The position numbers and the translations under genes are program-made. From Chitinophaga sp. (lineage in GTDB: Bacteria > Bacteroidota > Bacteroidia > Chitinophagales > Chitinophagaceae): 64,000 nucleotides of DNA. The stretch lies in the NCBI RefSeq assembly GCF_017745275.1, contig NZ_JAGHZS010000010.1, positions 124,001-188,000 on the forward strand, written 5' to 3'. The notes below the pieces were generated by a model that saw nothing but the letters and a program-made list of their open reading frames with translations, had not been told where the DNA came from and ran no database searches. This document shows positions 26,980 through 35,686 of this stretch, one piece after another; the first letter of the stretch is position 1, and every line of letters begins with the position of its first letter.

Positions 26980-28203
26980 ATGGGTAAGCGAATATTACTG
27001 ATAGGCGGCAATTTTTCACCGGAGCCAACAGGCATTGGAAAATATAACGGTGAAATGATCCACTGGCTGGCAGATAACGGGTACGACTGTACGGTAATTA
27101 CTACCTATCCTTATTACCCGCAATGGGCAGTACAACCGCCTTATGACCGTGCAAAGAACTGGTTTAAAAAAGAGGTGAAAGAAAATGTGACCGTTTACAG
27201 GTGCCCGCAGTATGTGCCGGCTACGCCATCCGGTAAGAAGCGGATGTTGCAGGATGCCTCTTTCGCAGTTGCTGCTTTCTTAAAAGTAATGCAACTGGTA
27301 TGGCATAAGAAATTTGACGTAGTAATCACTGTGGCACCGCCATTTCACCTGGGATTACTGGCGGTGTTATATAAACAATTGCGGGGCGCCACATTTGTAT
27401 ACCATGTACAGGACCTGCAGATCGAGGCTGCGCGCGACTTACAAATGATTAAGTCCAAACGGCTGATCAACTGGCTGCTGAAACTGGAGATGGCTATTTT
27501 GCGCCGGGCAGATCATGTAAGCAGTATCGCTGATGGCATGATCCGGAAAATAAGTAATAAAACAGGGAGAGAAGTATTTCTTTTTCCCAACTGGGTAGAT
27601 GTTACGCAATTTCATCCGCTAACGGATAAAGGTGCGTTGAAAGAAGCTTTTGGATTTGCAGCCACCGATAAAATTGTGTTGTATTCCGGTGCGATCGGGG
27701 AAAAGCAGGGACTGGAAACATTACTGCATGCCGCGGCCGCCTGGCAGCACCATCCGGAGATCCGTTTCCTGATCTGTGGTTCGGGGCCTTACAAAGTACG
27801 GCTGGAACAGTTGGCAGCACAACTTCAATTAAAAAATACAACGTTCCTGCCGTTACAACCCGCGGAGGAGTTCAATAATTTCCTGAATATGGCCGATGTG
27901 CACCTGGTGATACAAAAGGCGCATGCCAGCGACCTGGTAATGCCTTCCAAACTTACCACCATACTGGCGGTAGGAGGAGTGGCGCTGATTACCGCCAATA
28001 GCGGCACCGGTTTGCATGAACTGGTGAGTCAATACAATATGGGTATCCTGGTAGATGCAGAAAACCAGGATGCGTTGCAAGCCGGCATAGGCAGGGCCGT
28101 GTGGGATAATACCGCAGAAATTGCCAATAACGCGCGTGCCTATGCTGCCGCCCACCTATCTGTTTCGGGTGTTATGACACGATTTAAAGAGCAGGTAGCG
28201 TAA
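26980..28203 (+). CDS. WcaI-like glycosyltransferase
   Basis: A 407-residue GT4 enzyme. The opening RILLIGGNFSPEPTGIGKYN and the following TYPYYPQWAVQPPY are characteristic of the colanic acid transferase WcaI group. PPFHLGLLAVLY and VYHVQDLQIEAARDL complete the N-terminal half. The donor half has LYSGAIGEKQGLETLLHAAA and VMPSKLTTILAVGGVALIT. It probably adds an early sugar to the lipid-linked unit begun by the downstream initiating transferase. Confidence 0.88.
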   Translation: MGKRILLIGGNFSPEPTGIGKYNGEMIHWLADNGYDCTVITTYPYYPQWAVQPPYDRAKNWFKKEVKENVTVYRCPQYVPATPSGKKRMLQDASFAVAAFLKVMQLVWHKKFDVVITVAPPFHLGLLAVLYKQLRGATFVYHVQDLQIEAARDLQMIKSKRLINWLLKLEMAILRRADHVSSIADGMIRKISNKTGREVFLFPNWVDVTQFHPLTDKGALKEAFGFAATDKIVLYSGAIGEKQGLETLLHAAAAWQHHPEIRFLICGSGPYKVRLEQLAAQLQLKNTTFLPLQPAEEFNNFLNMADVHLVIQKAHASDLVMPSKLTTILAVGGVALITANSGTGLHELVSQYNMGILVDAENQDALQAGIGRAVWDNTAEIANNARAYAAAHLSVSGVMTRFKEQVA

Positions 28204-28232
28204 CCCTTTTTTTTTCAACCATATCTATTTTT

Positions 28233-29618
28233 ATGCTGAACCGGTATCTTAAAATTTGCAGTGTCCAGTTGATTGCACTGGATTTTATTTGTTTGAATCT
28301 ATTGTTTTTTCTTTGCAGCTCATGGTTGGAGCGCTATGACCGCATGCAGGATATTGACGTGGATGTTTTCCTGGTGGTATCCAATCTTTCCTGGATGGTA
28401 GCCCTGTATACAACCGGTATTTATTTTCTCAGTCAGCAGTTGTCCTTCGACCGCATTGCGCGCAAAACTGTACAGAGTATCCTGTTATACCTGTTGTTGT
28501 TGTTATTGTTTTTATTTCTTTCCAAACAATTATACTCGCGTTTATTTATTCTCATTTACTGCACCGGGTTTATAGCTATGGTATTGTTGGGTCGCTGGAT
28601 CTTTTACCGGGTAACCAGTCATATCCTGCACCGGGCGGGGGTAGAAAAGAAAGTGGTGATACTGGGGTATAATGAGTTGTCGAAGGAGCTGGCAAATAAA
28701 CTACTGGAAGATAACAGTAACCTGAAATTTGAGGGCTATTTTGAAGAATCTGCCAACGTGCATGAGTTATCGTATTATCCCGTGATCGGCAACCTGGAGG
28801 CTTGCGTACCTTATGCGCAATCCAATAACATCCGCGAAATATACTCTACATTGTCGCCGGAGAAATTCCCTTATCTCTATACATTGGCGCGGGAAGCGGA
28901 AATGAACCTGATCCATTTCCGGTTTGTACCGGATTTCAAGTTGTTCGTTAACAGGCAGATCTTTGTAGACTATTTCAATAATATTCCTATCATTTCCCTG
29001 CGTGCAGAACCGCTGGATGATATCGCCAACAGGATCCGCAAACGGGTATTTGATATTGTATTCAGCAGCCTGGTGATACTGTTTATATTAACCTGGCTGA
29101 TACCTTTGCTGGCATTGCTGATTAAGCTGGAGTCCAAAGGCCCTGTATTTTTTATACAATACCGCACTGGTCGTAATAACCTGAATTTTCCCTGCCTGAA
29201 ATTGCGGAGTATGTATGTAAATAACGACGCCAATTCCAAACAGGCTACGCGTCATGACAGCCGTTTTACACGGGTAGGGCGTATTCTTCGTAAAACCAAC
29301 CTGGATGAGATGCCACAGTTCCTCAACGTCTGGATGGGAGATATGTCGATTGTAGGGCCCCGGCCTCATATGCTGCGGCACACAGAAGAATTTTCGCGGG
29401 TAATACAGCAGTACATGATCCGTCATTTCCTGAAGCCCGGTATCACAGGATGGGCGCAGGTAAGCGGGTTACGTGGTGAAATTACGGAAGAGTCACATCT
29501 GCGCAAAAGAATTGAACATGATATCTGGTACATGGAAAACTGGTCGGTGTACCTGGACCTGCGCATTATATTTTTAACGATCAGGAATACCATTAAAGGA
29601 GATGACAATGCCTTCTGA
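28233..29618 (+). CDS. undecaprenyl-phosphate sugar phosphotransferase (WcaJ/WbaP type)
   Basis: A 461-residue membrane enzyme that starts repeat-unit synthesis by moving a sugar phosphate, probably glucose 1-phosphate, to undecaprenyl phosphate. It has four to five N-terminal hydrophobic helices, a central CoA-binding-like domain (KVVILGYNELSKELANKLL), then a membrane-inserting helix. The catalytic bacterial sugar transferase domain has FDIVFSSLVILFILTWLIP, LESKGPVFFIQYRTG, KLRSM, RKTNLDEMPQFLNV and VGPRPHM. It is the last gene of the operon and is followed by a terminator. Confidence 0.92.
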   Translation: MLNRYLKICSVQLIALDFICLNLLFFLCSSWLERYDRMQDIDVDVFLVVSNLSWMVALYTTGIYFLSQQLSFDRIARKTVQSILLYLLLLLLFLFLSKQLYSRLFILIYCTGFIAMVLLGRWIFYRVTSHILHRAGVEKKVVILGYNELSKELANKLLEDNSNLKFEGYFEESANVHELSYYPVIGNLEACVPYAQSNNIREIYSTLSPEKFPYLYTLAREAEMNLIHFRFVPDFKLFVNRQIFVDYFNNIPIISLRAEPLDDIANRIRKRVFDIVFSSLVILFILTWLIPLLALLIKLESKGPVFFIQYRTGRNNLNFPCLKLRSMYVNNDANSKQATRHDSRFTRVGRILRKTNLDEMPQFLNVWMGDMSIVGPRPHMLRHTEEFSRVIQQYMIRHFLKPGITGWAQVSGLRGEITEESHLRKRIEHDIWYMENWSVYLDLRIIFLTIRNTIKGDDNAF

Positions 29619-29651
29619 TAGTTGACAAATGCCTCATGGGGGGAGTAAAAT

Positions 29652-29690
29652 AAAAAGCGGCTGCATAACAATGCAGCCGCTTTTTATTTT
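29652..29690 (+). terminator. bidirectional terminator ending the EPS operon
   Basis: A 15-bp perfect stem (29652-29666 with 29671-29685) and a 4-nt loop are flanked by A-rich sequence on the left and TTTTTATTTT on the right. It can stop transcripts from both the EPS operon and the convergent GT117 gene. Confidence 0.9.
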
Positions 29691-29703
29691 CAGGGGTGAT
29701 CCA

Positions 29704-32700
29704 TTATTTGGAAGTATCGCTTGCAGCAGGTACTGCATTGGAATCTTCGGTATTCATCTGGATTACGCCTTCTTTATTTCTTTTGGCGCCATTAACGCCG
29801 TAGTCTGCTTTCATCTGGTGTAACCAGGCAACGAACTGCTGTGCATTCTGGCCATCGCGTTGTAAGTCGTTGGTCATTTTGCTGGCCGGCAGTTGTGCGT
29901 AGTAGCGCAGTTGTTGTTCGCAGTCCCTGATCACTTTATCCGCCAGTTCGTCCGCTCTTTTCGCATCGCCTGCGATGTAGTAAGCGTAGATGGTTTGGAT
30001 AGAAGTGTAGTTGTGCATGTTACCCGGAGTGGTCATGGCATAAGGGAAGTTGGTTTCCAGGATGCCTTTATCCATGTAACGTAACACGTTCAGGGCGCTG
30101 TCTTTCGACAAACCTTCCTGTGTCATGGCTACAGACAGTTTCGTGAATGCCTGGCGGAGGTACATGATCATTTTCCTGTTAGGCTCATCGAAGTAGGTAC
30201 CGCGGGTTTGAGCGCCACCGAATTCAAATTTGTGCATCAGGTTATCATACATCACGCCTACGTTGGCATTGATATCCATACCCAGCGGATCTGGTGTGGT
30301 TTGCTTAGGCAATGGCACCAGGTGGTAGGTCAGACCATCCGTTTGCATGTATTCATTCAGGCCAAGATCAGTAGGGCTGGTAAAGTAGATAGGTCTCTTC
30401 CAGTTGTTGGCTGCAATGATATCATAAACGGCGAGGTCATTTTTCAGCAGGTAGTTCTTGGTGATTTTGAAAGGCATGGAAGGTAAAATCTTCGCACTGT
30501 CTTTCGCCGCTACCACGCCATTGGCGAGAATTGCCTGTTTGTCTACCGGGATGTACAGCTGACGGGTAGGGAGGAAGTTCTCCGCACCGCCATCCTGTGT
30601 AGTCACTTTACTGTTAGGATCATCGCTTCCCATGAAGTTCATGATTTCTACCAGGTTGAAGGACTTGTTGGCAGGGATGTTACCCGGATCAAAGAAGCGG
30701 ATATAGTTGCGGGTTTCGCCCTGGTATTTATCGGCAGACCAGGTCATTGGAATAGCAGGGCTTTCGTTTACGGCTCTGCGCATCTGATCAATGTACCAGT
30801 CCACACCGAGGAGGCTCAGGTTGATGACGCGGATATCCGGACGGATATGTTCTACTTCCTGCGCGTACCACAGCGGATAAGTATCGTTATCCCCTACGGT
30901 AAACAGGATGGCGTTTTTCTGGCAGGACTCGAGGTAATCTTTAGCCACGTCTCTTGCTACGTATTTGGTAGAGCGGTCGTGGTCGTCCCATTCCTGGAAG
31001 GCCATCAGTACCGGTACTGCGAGCAGGCAGATGGCGGTAGCCAGTGCCGGCGTCATAGCGCTCTTCACTTTCTTCGCCAGGAAGCGGTATACCGACAGTA
31101 CTCCTAAACCTATCCAGATAGCAAACGCGTAGAAGGAGCCTACATAAGCGTAGTCACGTTCACGTGGCTGGTTACCGGGTTGGTTCAGGTACATCACAAT
31201 GGCAAAGCCTGTGAAGAAGAACAGAAGGGATACGATGAGGGTATCTTTTCTATGATTATTATATTGGAAGAAGAAGCCCAGCAGTCCGAGGATGAATGGC
31301 AGGAAGAACAGGGTGTTGTGTGCCTTGTTGTCTTTCAGACTGTCTGGCATCATACTCTGGTCGCCATAGATCAGGTTATCGATGAATGGAATACCGGAGA
31401 TCCAGTTACCATCGCGTACGTTACCATAACCCTGGGTATCGTTTTGTTTACCTACGAAGTTCCACATGAAGTAGCGGAAGTACATAAAGTTTACCTGGTA
31501 TTGCAGGAAGAACTTGATGTTATCGCCAAATCCTGGTTTTTCGCCCTGCTGTAATCCCAGCCAGGACTTATAGAAATCGGCATGACCCTGATCGTTGCTT
31601 GCATCCCATACACGTGGGAACAGCATCATATCTTCCGGAGCATATACCGGGTCCATTTTTTTACCGGATACCACATATTTTTTATCGCCACGGGCGTAGA
31701 TGTTACCGCCTTCCTTGTATTCAGTAGGACGGGCAGTGAACACCTGGCCATAAATCAGCGGGAAGTCGCCATATTGCTCACGGCCGAGGTAACCTACCAG
31801 TGAAATCGGGTTATCTACATTGTACATATCTACAGAAGGATTAGCTGTAGAACGCACCATGGTAGTGATATAAGTAGAGTAGCCCAACAGCATGAACAAC
31901 ACGAACATGATGGTGAGACGGCTGAAATGGGTGGCTTTTGCGAAATCTGTTTTGATACCTACTACTTTCATGAGGTAAGGGATCGCTACAAAGAACGCTG
32001 CCAGTATAAATTTGAAGAAGATAACCCCACCGCTGGCATCATTAAAGGCAGGTACCAGGATAACGGTTGCAATCACGATGAAAGGAGCATACAGGCCAAA
32101 TTTCGGTTTCCTGTAGCCAATCACCAGGATGGCTATGATCAGCACGAAATAGAAGATAAATCCGGAGAAGTATCCCATTCCGAGGCTATTTACGAAGAAT
32201 ACGTCCATGTAACCGGAAGCTTTCACGGTATCCTGGATCAGGTATTTTTGAACGAGGCCGGTGATACCACAACCTACTATGAAAGCCCAGAAGGTGCCCC
32301 AACCGGTTGGTTTGAAGCGTCTGAAGTAGTACACCATTACCATTGCCGGGATGGTGAGGAGGTTGAGGAGATGGACACCGATAGAGAGACCCAGCAGGTA
32401 GCCGATCAATACAATCCAGCGGTCAGCATAGGGTTCGTCGGCTTCATGTTCCCATTTCAGGATCGCCCAGAAAACGATGGCGGTAAAGAAAGAGGACATA
32501 CCATATACTTCACCTTCCACAGCGGAGAACCAGAATGAATCGGAAAAAGTGTAGGCCAGTGCACCAACGATACCAGCGCCCATGATAGCGATCATTTTCT
32601 CGCGGGAAATTTCTTCCCCGGCTTTCACCATGAGGCGGCGTGCGAAGTGGGTGATTGTCCAGAACAGGAACAGGATAGTGAAACCGCTGGCCAGGGCTGT

Positions 32701-32937
32701 CATGGTATTTACGCCCAATGCAGCCTGGGATGGTTTCAGGAACATACTAAACAATCTTCCAAGCAACACGAACAATGGCGCTCCTGGCGGATGCGGGATC
32801 TGTACTTTATAAGCACTTGAAATAAACTCGCCGCAGTCCCACAAGCTGCCTGTAGCTTCCATCGTTTTAATGTAAACAAAGCAGGCAATGATGCAAATGA
32901 CCCAGCCGACCATGTTGTTGGTCCTTTTAAAATTCAT
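29704..32937 (-). CDS. GT117/DUF2723 family multi-pass membrane protein
   Basis: A 1077-residue protein, full length for the DUF2723 family, which is now classed as glycosyltransferase family 117. The N-terminus has a membrane helix then the family signature ATGSLWDCGEFISSAYKVQI and HPPGAPLFVLLGRLFS, whose acidic residue resembles that of GT-C mannosyltransferases. About a dozen more helices follow up to residue ~650. The C-terminal ~400 residues are soluble, with NDTYPLWYAQEVEHIRPDIR. Its likely role is protein or lipid glycosylation at the membrane. It converges on the EPS operon and has its own promoter-like box. Confidence 0.88.
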   Translation of the reverse strand: MNFKRTNNMVGWVICIIACFVYIKTMEATGSLWDCGEFISSAYKVQIPHPPGAPLFVLLGRLFSMFLKPSQAALGVNTMTALASGFTILFLFWTITHFARRLMVKAGEEISREKMIAIMGAGIVGALAYTFSDSFWFSAVEGEVYGMSSFFTAIVFWAILKWEHEADEPYADRWIVLIGYLLGLSIGVHLLNLLTIPAMVMVYYFRRFKPTGWGTFWAFIVGCGITGLVQKYLIQDTVKASGYMDVFFVNSLGMGYFSGFIFYFVLIIAILVIGYRKPKFGLYAPFIVIATVILVPAFNDASGGVIFFKFILAAFFVAIPYLMKVVGIKTDFAKATHFSRLTIMFVLFMLLGYSTYITTMVRSTANPSVDMYNVDNPISLVGYLGREQYGDFPLIYGQVFTARPTEYKEGGNIYARGDKKYVVSGKKMDPVYAPEDMMLFPRVWDASNDQGHADFYKSWLGLQQGEKPGFGDNIKFFLQYQVNFMYFRYFMWNFVGKQNDTQGYGNVRDGNWISGIPFIDNLIYGDQSMMPDSLKDNKAHNTLFFLPFILGLLGFFFQYNNHRKDTLIVSLLFFFTGFAIVMYLNQPGNQPRERDYAYVGSFYAFAIWIGLGVLSVYRFLAKKVKSAMTPALATAICLLAVPVLMAFQEWDDHDRSTKYVARDVAKDYLESCQKNAILFTVGDNDTYPLWYAQEVEHIRPDIRVINLSLLGVDWYIDQMRRAVNESPAIPMTWSADKYQGETRNYIRFFDPGNIPANKSFNLVEIMNFMGSDDPNSKVTTQDGGAENFLPTRQLYIPVDKQAILANGVVAAKDSAKILPSMPFKITKNYLLKNDLAVYDIIAANNWKRPIYFTSPTDLGLNEYMQTDGLTYHLVPLPKQTTPDPLGMDINANVGVMYDNLMHKFEFGGAQTRGTYFDEPNRKMIMYLRQAFTKLSVAMTQEGLSKDSALNVLRYMDKGILETNFPYAMTTPGNMHNYTSIQTIYAYYIAGDAKRADELADKVIRDCEQQLRYYAQLPASKMTNDLQRDGQNAQQFVAWLHQMKADYGVNGAKRNKEGVIQMNTEDSNAVPAASDTSK

Positions 32938-32957
32938 AAGGTTGTTTTAAGGTCCGA

Positions 32958-32965
32958 CAAAAATA
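32958..32965 (-). promoter_or_regulatory. -7 promoter box for the GT117 gene
   Basis: Read on the minus strand this is TATTTTTG, an exact TAnnTTTG match, 20 nt before the ATG at 32937. No good TTTG -33 box is seen at the expected spacing. Confidence 0.4.
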
Positions 32966-33026
32966 TAAAAAACAGCAAATTATGCTAATCTGGTGAACAG
33001 TTTTAACTTTTTGTAAATATCTTTTT

Positions 33027-33052
33027 AGCTGTTAGCCTTTTGGCTACCAGCT
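33027..33052. repeat. imperfect hairpin AGCTGTTAGCC/GGCTACCAGCT
   Basis: Eleven-bp arms with one mismatch enclose TTTT, flanked by T-rich sequence on both sides. It lies between the ABM gene end and the GT117 start. Its sequence style is like that of the inverted repeat at 1608-1747. It could be a dispersed intergenic repeat or a weak terminator. Confidence 0.4.
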
Positions 33053-33122
33053 TTTATGCGCCCGTTTTGTGTTGGCGGGGACATTAAAAAGGTATTAAAC
33101 TTTCCTGATAGATAAGGAATTG

Positions 33123-33416
33123 CTACAGGCTAACTGCGGTTTGGACGGTCCAGGCAGCGGGTTTCCCGTTGAAAAGGACTTTGGTGGCGGCCCAGGTTTC
33201 GCGGAACAGGTCGGATGCCCGGTAGTTTTCGAGTGCGGCCTCAGATTCCCATTGGCTGAAAGTAAACCAGGTGTTGCCGGAAGCGGGATGTTCCCATAGT
33301 TCGAGGTGCAAACATCCGGGGAAGTGGCGGATGAGCAGCTGTTGTTGTGTGAAGAGGGCCCGGAAGGTATTTACTTTTTCCGGGTCAAATTCCATTTTAA
33401 CGATACGGTTAATCAT
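33123..33416 (-). CDS. antibiotic biosynthesis monooxygenase (ABM) domain protein
   Basis: A 97-residue single-domain protein with the ABM ferredoxin-like pattern: RIVKMEFDPEKVNTFRALFT at the start, GCLHLELWEHPASGNTWFTF in the middle and WESEAALENYRASDLFRETW near the end. Members are cofactor-free quinol or small-molecule monooxygenases. Its ATG overlaps the stop of the upstream SAM enzyme gene by 4 nt, so the two are co-translated. Confidence 0.85.
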   Translation of the reverse strand: MINRIVKMEFDPEKVNTFRALFTQQQLLIRHFPGCLHLELWEHPASGNTWFTFSQWESEAALENYRASDLFRETWAATKVLFNGKPAAWTVQTAVSL

Positions 33417-34240
33417 TGAAAAATTATTCTTACAGTTTGGTAGTATGACAGTTGCTGGAACCCGGTAGGGTGGGTGAGCTGGTCTCTCCGGAAGCCCTGG
33501 AGGCCAAATAGTCCGGCAGCATTTCCTTTATTGATCGCTATTTCCAGGTAACCGGCGGCATTGAACAGGGCCAGTTTGGTACCTTCGGCTACGTCGGCGT
33601 AGGTTTCGCTGATCTGGCTGATCACCTCATCGCGGCGGAAGAAGATCCGGAAGCGACGGTTTTTGCGTTGCATGTCGAACTGCTGGCGGGTAATATTCAC
33701 CACTACGTTCTCGAAGCTGTCGATATGAATGATTTGTCCTTCTATGAAGTCGTCGCCCACCAGCGGCTGCAGGTTGTTTTTTACATGGATCTGCTGGGTG
33801 AGCGGGCCCAGTTCTCCCAGGGCCCTGCCCCGGCTCAGTTCTCTGGCCACAGTGGCCAGAAGTTGAATAATCGTAAAAGTATTTTTCGGAGCATCCGGTG
33901 GCAACGGTATTTTAATCACCTTCTCCGGCATGCCACCGGCAATCATCGTCAGCAGGCCATTATCCGCACAGCCTATGTATTGCCCGTTATGTTCCGCTAC
34001 CAGCACATGATCCGGGCGTTTATCGAATAAGTTGATTAATACAAAATGGAAAGTGCCTAACGGAAAGTAGGCGAAAGCGCTTTTGCAGATGTAGGTGGCC
34101 TGTGGTAAGTTGAAAGGACTGATATGATGGGTGATGTCCGTAACATGACATTCCGGGCAGTATTGCCAGAGCTGCCCCTTAATGGCACCTACCAGGTAAT
34201 CCTGCATCCCTATGTCTGATGTTAATGTTATAATGGACAT
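33413..34240 (-). CDS. SAM hydroxide adenosyltransferase (DUF62 family)
   Basis: A 275-residue protein of the family that hydrolyses S-adenosylmethionine to adenosine and methionine and is related to fluorinase. The N-terminus is ITLTSDIGMQDYLVGAIKG with the substrate-binding aspartate. DITHHISPFNLPQATYI and YIGCADNGLLTMI follow, and the C-terminal domain holds IHIDSFENVVVNI. It lacks any secretion signal and is coupled to the ABM gene. Confidence 0.88.
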   Translation of the reverse strand: MSIITLTSDIGMQDYLVGAIKGQLWQYCPECHVTDITHHISPFNLPQATYICKSAFAYFPLGTFHFVLINLFDKRPDHVLVAEHNGQYIGCADNGLLTMIAGGMPEKVIKIPLPPDAPKNTFTIIQLLATVARELSRGRALGELGPLTQQIHVKNNLQPLVGDDFIEGQIIHIDSFENVVVNITRQQFDMQRKNRRFRIFFRRDEVISQISETYADVAEGTKLALFNAAGYLEIAINKGNAAGLFGLQGFRRDQLTHPTGFQQLSYYQTVRIIFQ

Positions 34241-34444
34241 GCCAGAATATCTAAATCCAATTCCCTAAGTTCTCCCAATTGCTTTCTCACCTTCAACATG
34301 GCAAATTAAGTGTGCGCTTTCCTTTCAAAAAAGATGCCATGGGGGGTTATGCGAGCTAAACTTACTGCAAATAAAGACAAAAAACCCGAGGCGATCGTAT
34401 TTTAAGCGGAATTTTTTCACACTAACGTTAACGGCTAACGTGAA

Positions 34445-35257
34445 TTACTGCAGGGGAGACCCTGGCTCTTTTTTAAAGTGATTAAATACCAAACCATCCA
34501 ATACTCCCGGCAATAATCTGCTCAACAACACGGTCAGCTTGCCCTGTCCTGTTAATACCAGCGTGCGTTTGCGCTTCACAATCGCTTTCGCAATCTCCGT
34601 TGCTACCGCCTCCGCCGACATCAGCTTGCCTTCATCCAGCGGCGTTTCACTCTGCGCTTCTCCCTTTGGATCCAACGCCGTATTACGGATATTAGAAGAC
34701 GTAAACCCGGGACATACCCACATCACGTTAACGCCTGTATGTAAATTTTCTGTACGCAACGCCTCCAGGAAGCCCTGCATCGCAAACTTAGAAGCCGAAT
34801 AACCCGTACGCGCCGGAAGACCTCTATACCCTGCAATAGAAGATACACCAACAATAGTACCCTTGTTCTTTAATATAGACTCAAACGCGAACTTGGTACA
34901 ATACACCGTTCCCCAGAAATTAATATCCATCAGCGATTTCAGCACCTTTACATCCAGGTCCTTAAACAACGCCCTCATAGAGATACCCGCATTATTAACC
35001 AGTATATCTATCTTCCCGAACTTAGCGATCGTACTTTCAATAAATGCTTTACAGTCGGCCTCTACGCTTACATCTGCAACAAAAGTATACAGTGCTTTGT
35101 TATTAATTTCAAGCTGTAACGCATCGAGGGCACTTTGCTTCCTGCCACATACGGCTACGTTGGCACCATGGGCCAGTAATTCTACCGCAAGGGCTTTACC
35201 GATTCCGGAGGATCCGCCAGTGATGACGATGGTTTTGTTTTGAAAGTATGTTTTCAT
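34445..35257 (-). CDS. short-chain dehydrogenase/reductase
   Basis: A 270-residue classical SDR. The cofactor loop TGGSSGIGKAL is near residue 14, NNAGIS near 90, the catalytic serine in GVSSIAGYRGLPAR, and the Tyr-Lys pair in YSASKFAMQGFLE near residue 153. An arginine after the second strand (VCGRKQS) suggests NADP(H). The C-terminal part resembles the DHRS7/SDR membrane-associated group. Substrate unknown. The gene is divergent from tRNA-Lys. Confidence 0.88.
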   Translation of the reverse strand: MKTYFQNKTIVITGGSSGIGKALAVELLAHGANVAVCGRKQSALDALQLEINNKALYTFVADVSVEADCKAFIESTIAKFGKIDILVNNAGISMRALFKDLDVKVLKSLMDINFWGTVYCTKFAFESILKNKGTIVGVSSIAGYRGLPARTGYSASKFAMQGFLEALRTENLHTGVNVMWVCPGFTSSNIRNTALDPKGEAQSETPLDEGKLMSAEAVATEIAKAIVKRKRTLVLTGQGKLTVLLSRLLPGVLDGLVFNHFKKEPGSPLQ

Positions 35258-35276
35258 GGGTATATTTTAAGCGGTA

Positions 35277-35284
35277 CAAAAATA
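35277..35284 (-). promoter_or_regulatory. -7 promoter box for the SDR gene
   Basis: On the minus strand this reads TATTTTTG, an exact match to TAnnTTTG, 19 nt before the ATG at 35257. A -33 box is not clear. Confidence 0.4.
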
Positions 35285-35396
35285 GGCGAGAAGATAATAG
35301 GAATAGCATTTTATTATATTTCATTTACAGGAATGTTCATTCGCTTTTGCTTCTCTTGCTTTCTGGTGGCTGGTTTGAATGTTTTTTGAAGAAAAA

Positions 35397-35427
35397 TTTG
35401 GCAGGAAAAAAAATATTATTACTTTTG
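35397..35427 (+). promoter_or_regulatory. promoter of tRNA-Lys
   Basis: TTTG at 35397-35400 and TACTTTTG at 35420-35427 are both perfect Bacteroidetes boxes with a 19-nt spacer, and the tRNA begins 20 nt further on. Confidence 0.8.
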
Positions 35428-35446
35428 CAATCGCTTAACAGCAAAG

Positions 35447-35519
35447 GATTCCGTAGCTCAGTTGGTAGAGCAATACACTTTTAATGTATGGGTCCTGGGT
35501 TCGAGTCCCAGCGGGATCA
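35447..35519 (+). tRNA. tRNA-Lys (anticodon TTT)
   Basis: A 73-nt cloverleaf. The acceptor GATTCCG pairs with CGGGATC (one T-G), followed by A as discriminator. The D arm is GCTC/GAGC, the anticodon arm ATACA/TGTAT with loop CTTTTAA (anticodon 35480-35482), and the T arm CTGGG/CCCAG with TTCGAGT. CCA is not encoded. A hairpin terminator and an accessory island follow directly. Confidence 0.97.
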
Positions 35520-35531
35520 CTGGAAAGTTTC

Positions 35532-35564
35532 AAAGCTCGCGCTAGTCGCGGGCTTTGTTGTTTT
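35532..35564 (+). terminator. terminator behind tRNA-Lys
   Basis: A 10-bp stem, AAAGCTCGCG with CGCGGGCTTT (one T-G pair), and a 5-nt loop are followed by GTTGTTTT. Related sequence recurs at 48.8 kb. Confidence 0.8.
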
Positions 35565-35633
35565 GGTCTATTTGATAGTCTATCAAAGTGCGAAATTCGA
35601 TTCGTGGTTACTAAGTTTTATTCGGGTTGACTT
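35561..35633. repeat. direct repeat copy A, downstream of tRNA-Lys
   Basis: These 73 nt match 39461-39533 without gaps, with about six mismatches, at an offset of exactly 3900 nt. The core shared part includes GTCTATCAAAGTGCGAAATT and TTTTATTCGGGTTGACTT. Together with copy B it brackets the kinase/TPR/repeat-protein cassette and looks like a degenerate attachment-site duplication. Confidence 0.85.
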
Positions 35634-35686
35634 ATCAATACGAAGATAGAAATAAAATTACTTTAAAGCGGTTTCTTTTGTTTGTA

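Noticed and set aside
29893..32812. Plus-strand open frames opposite the GT117 gene, including a 203-codon one at 31927-32538
   Set aside because: The minus-strand frame encodes a full 1077-residue known family. The opposite frames show no recognisable domain.
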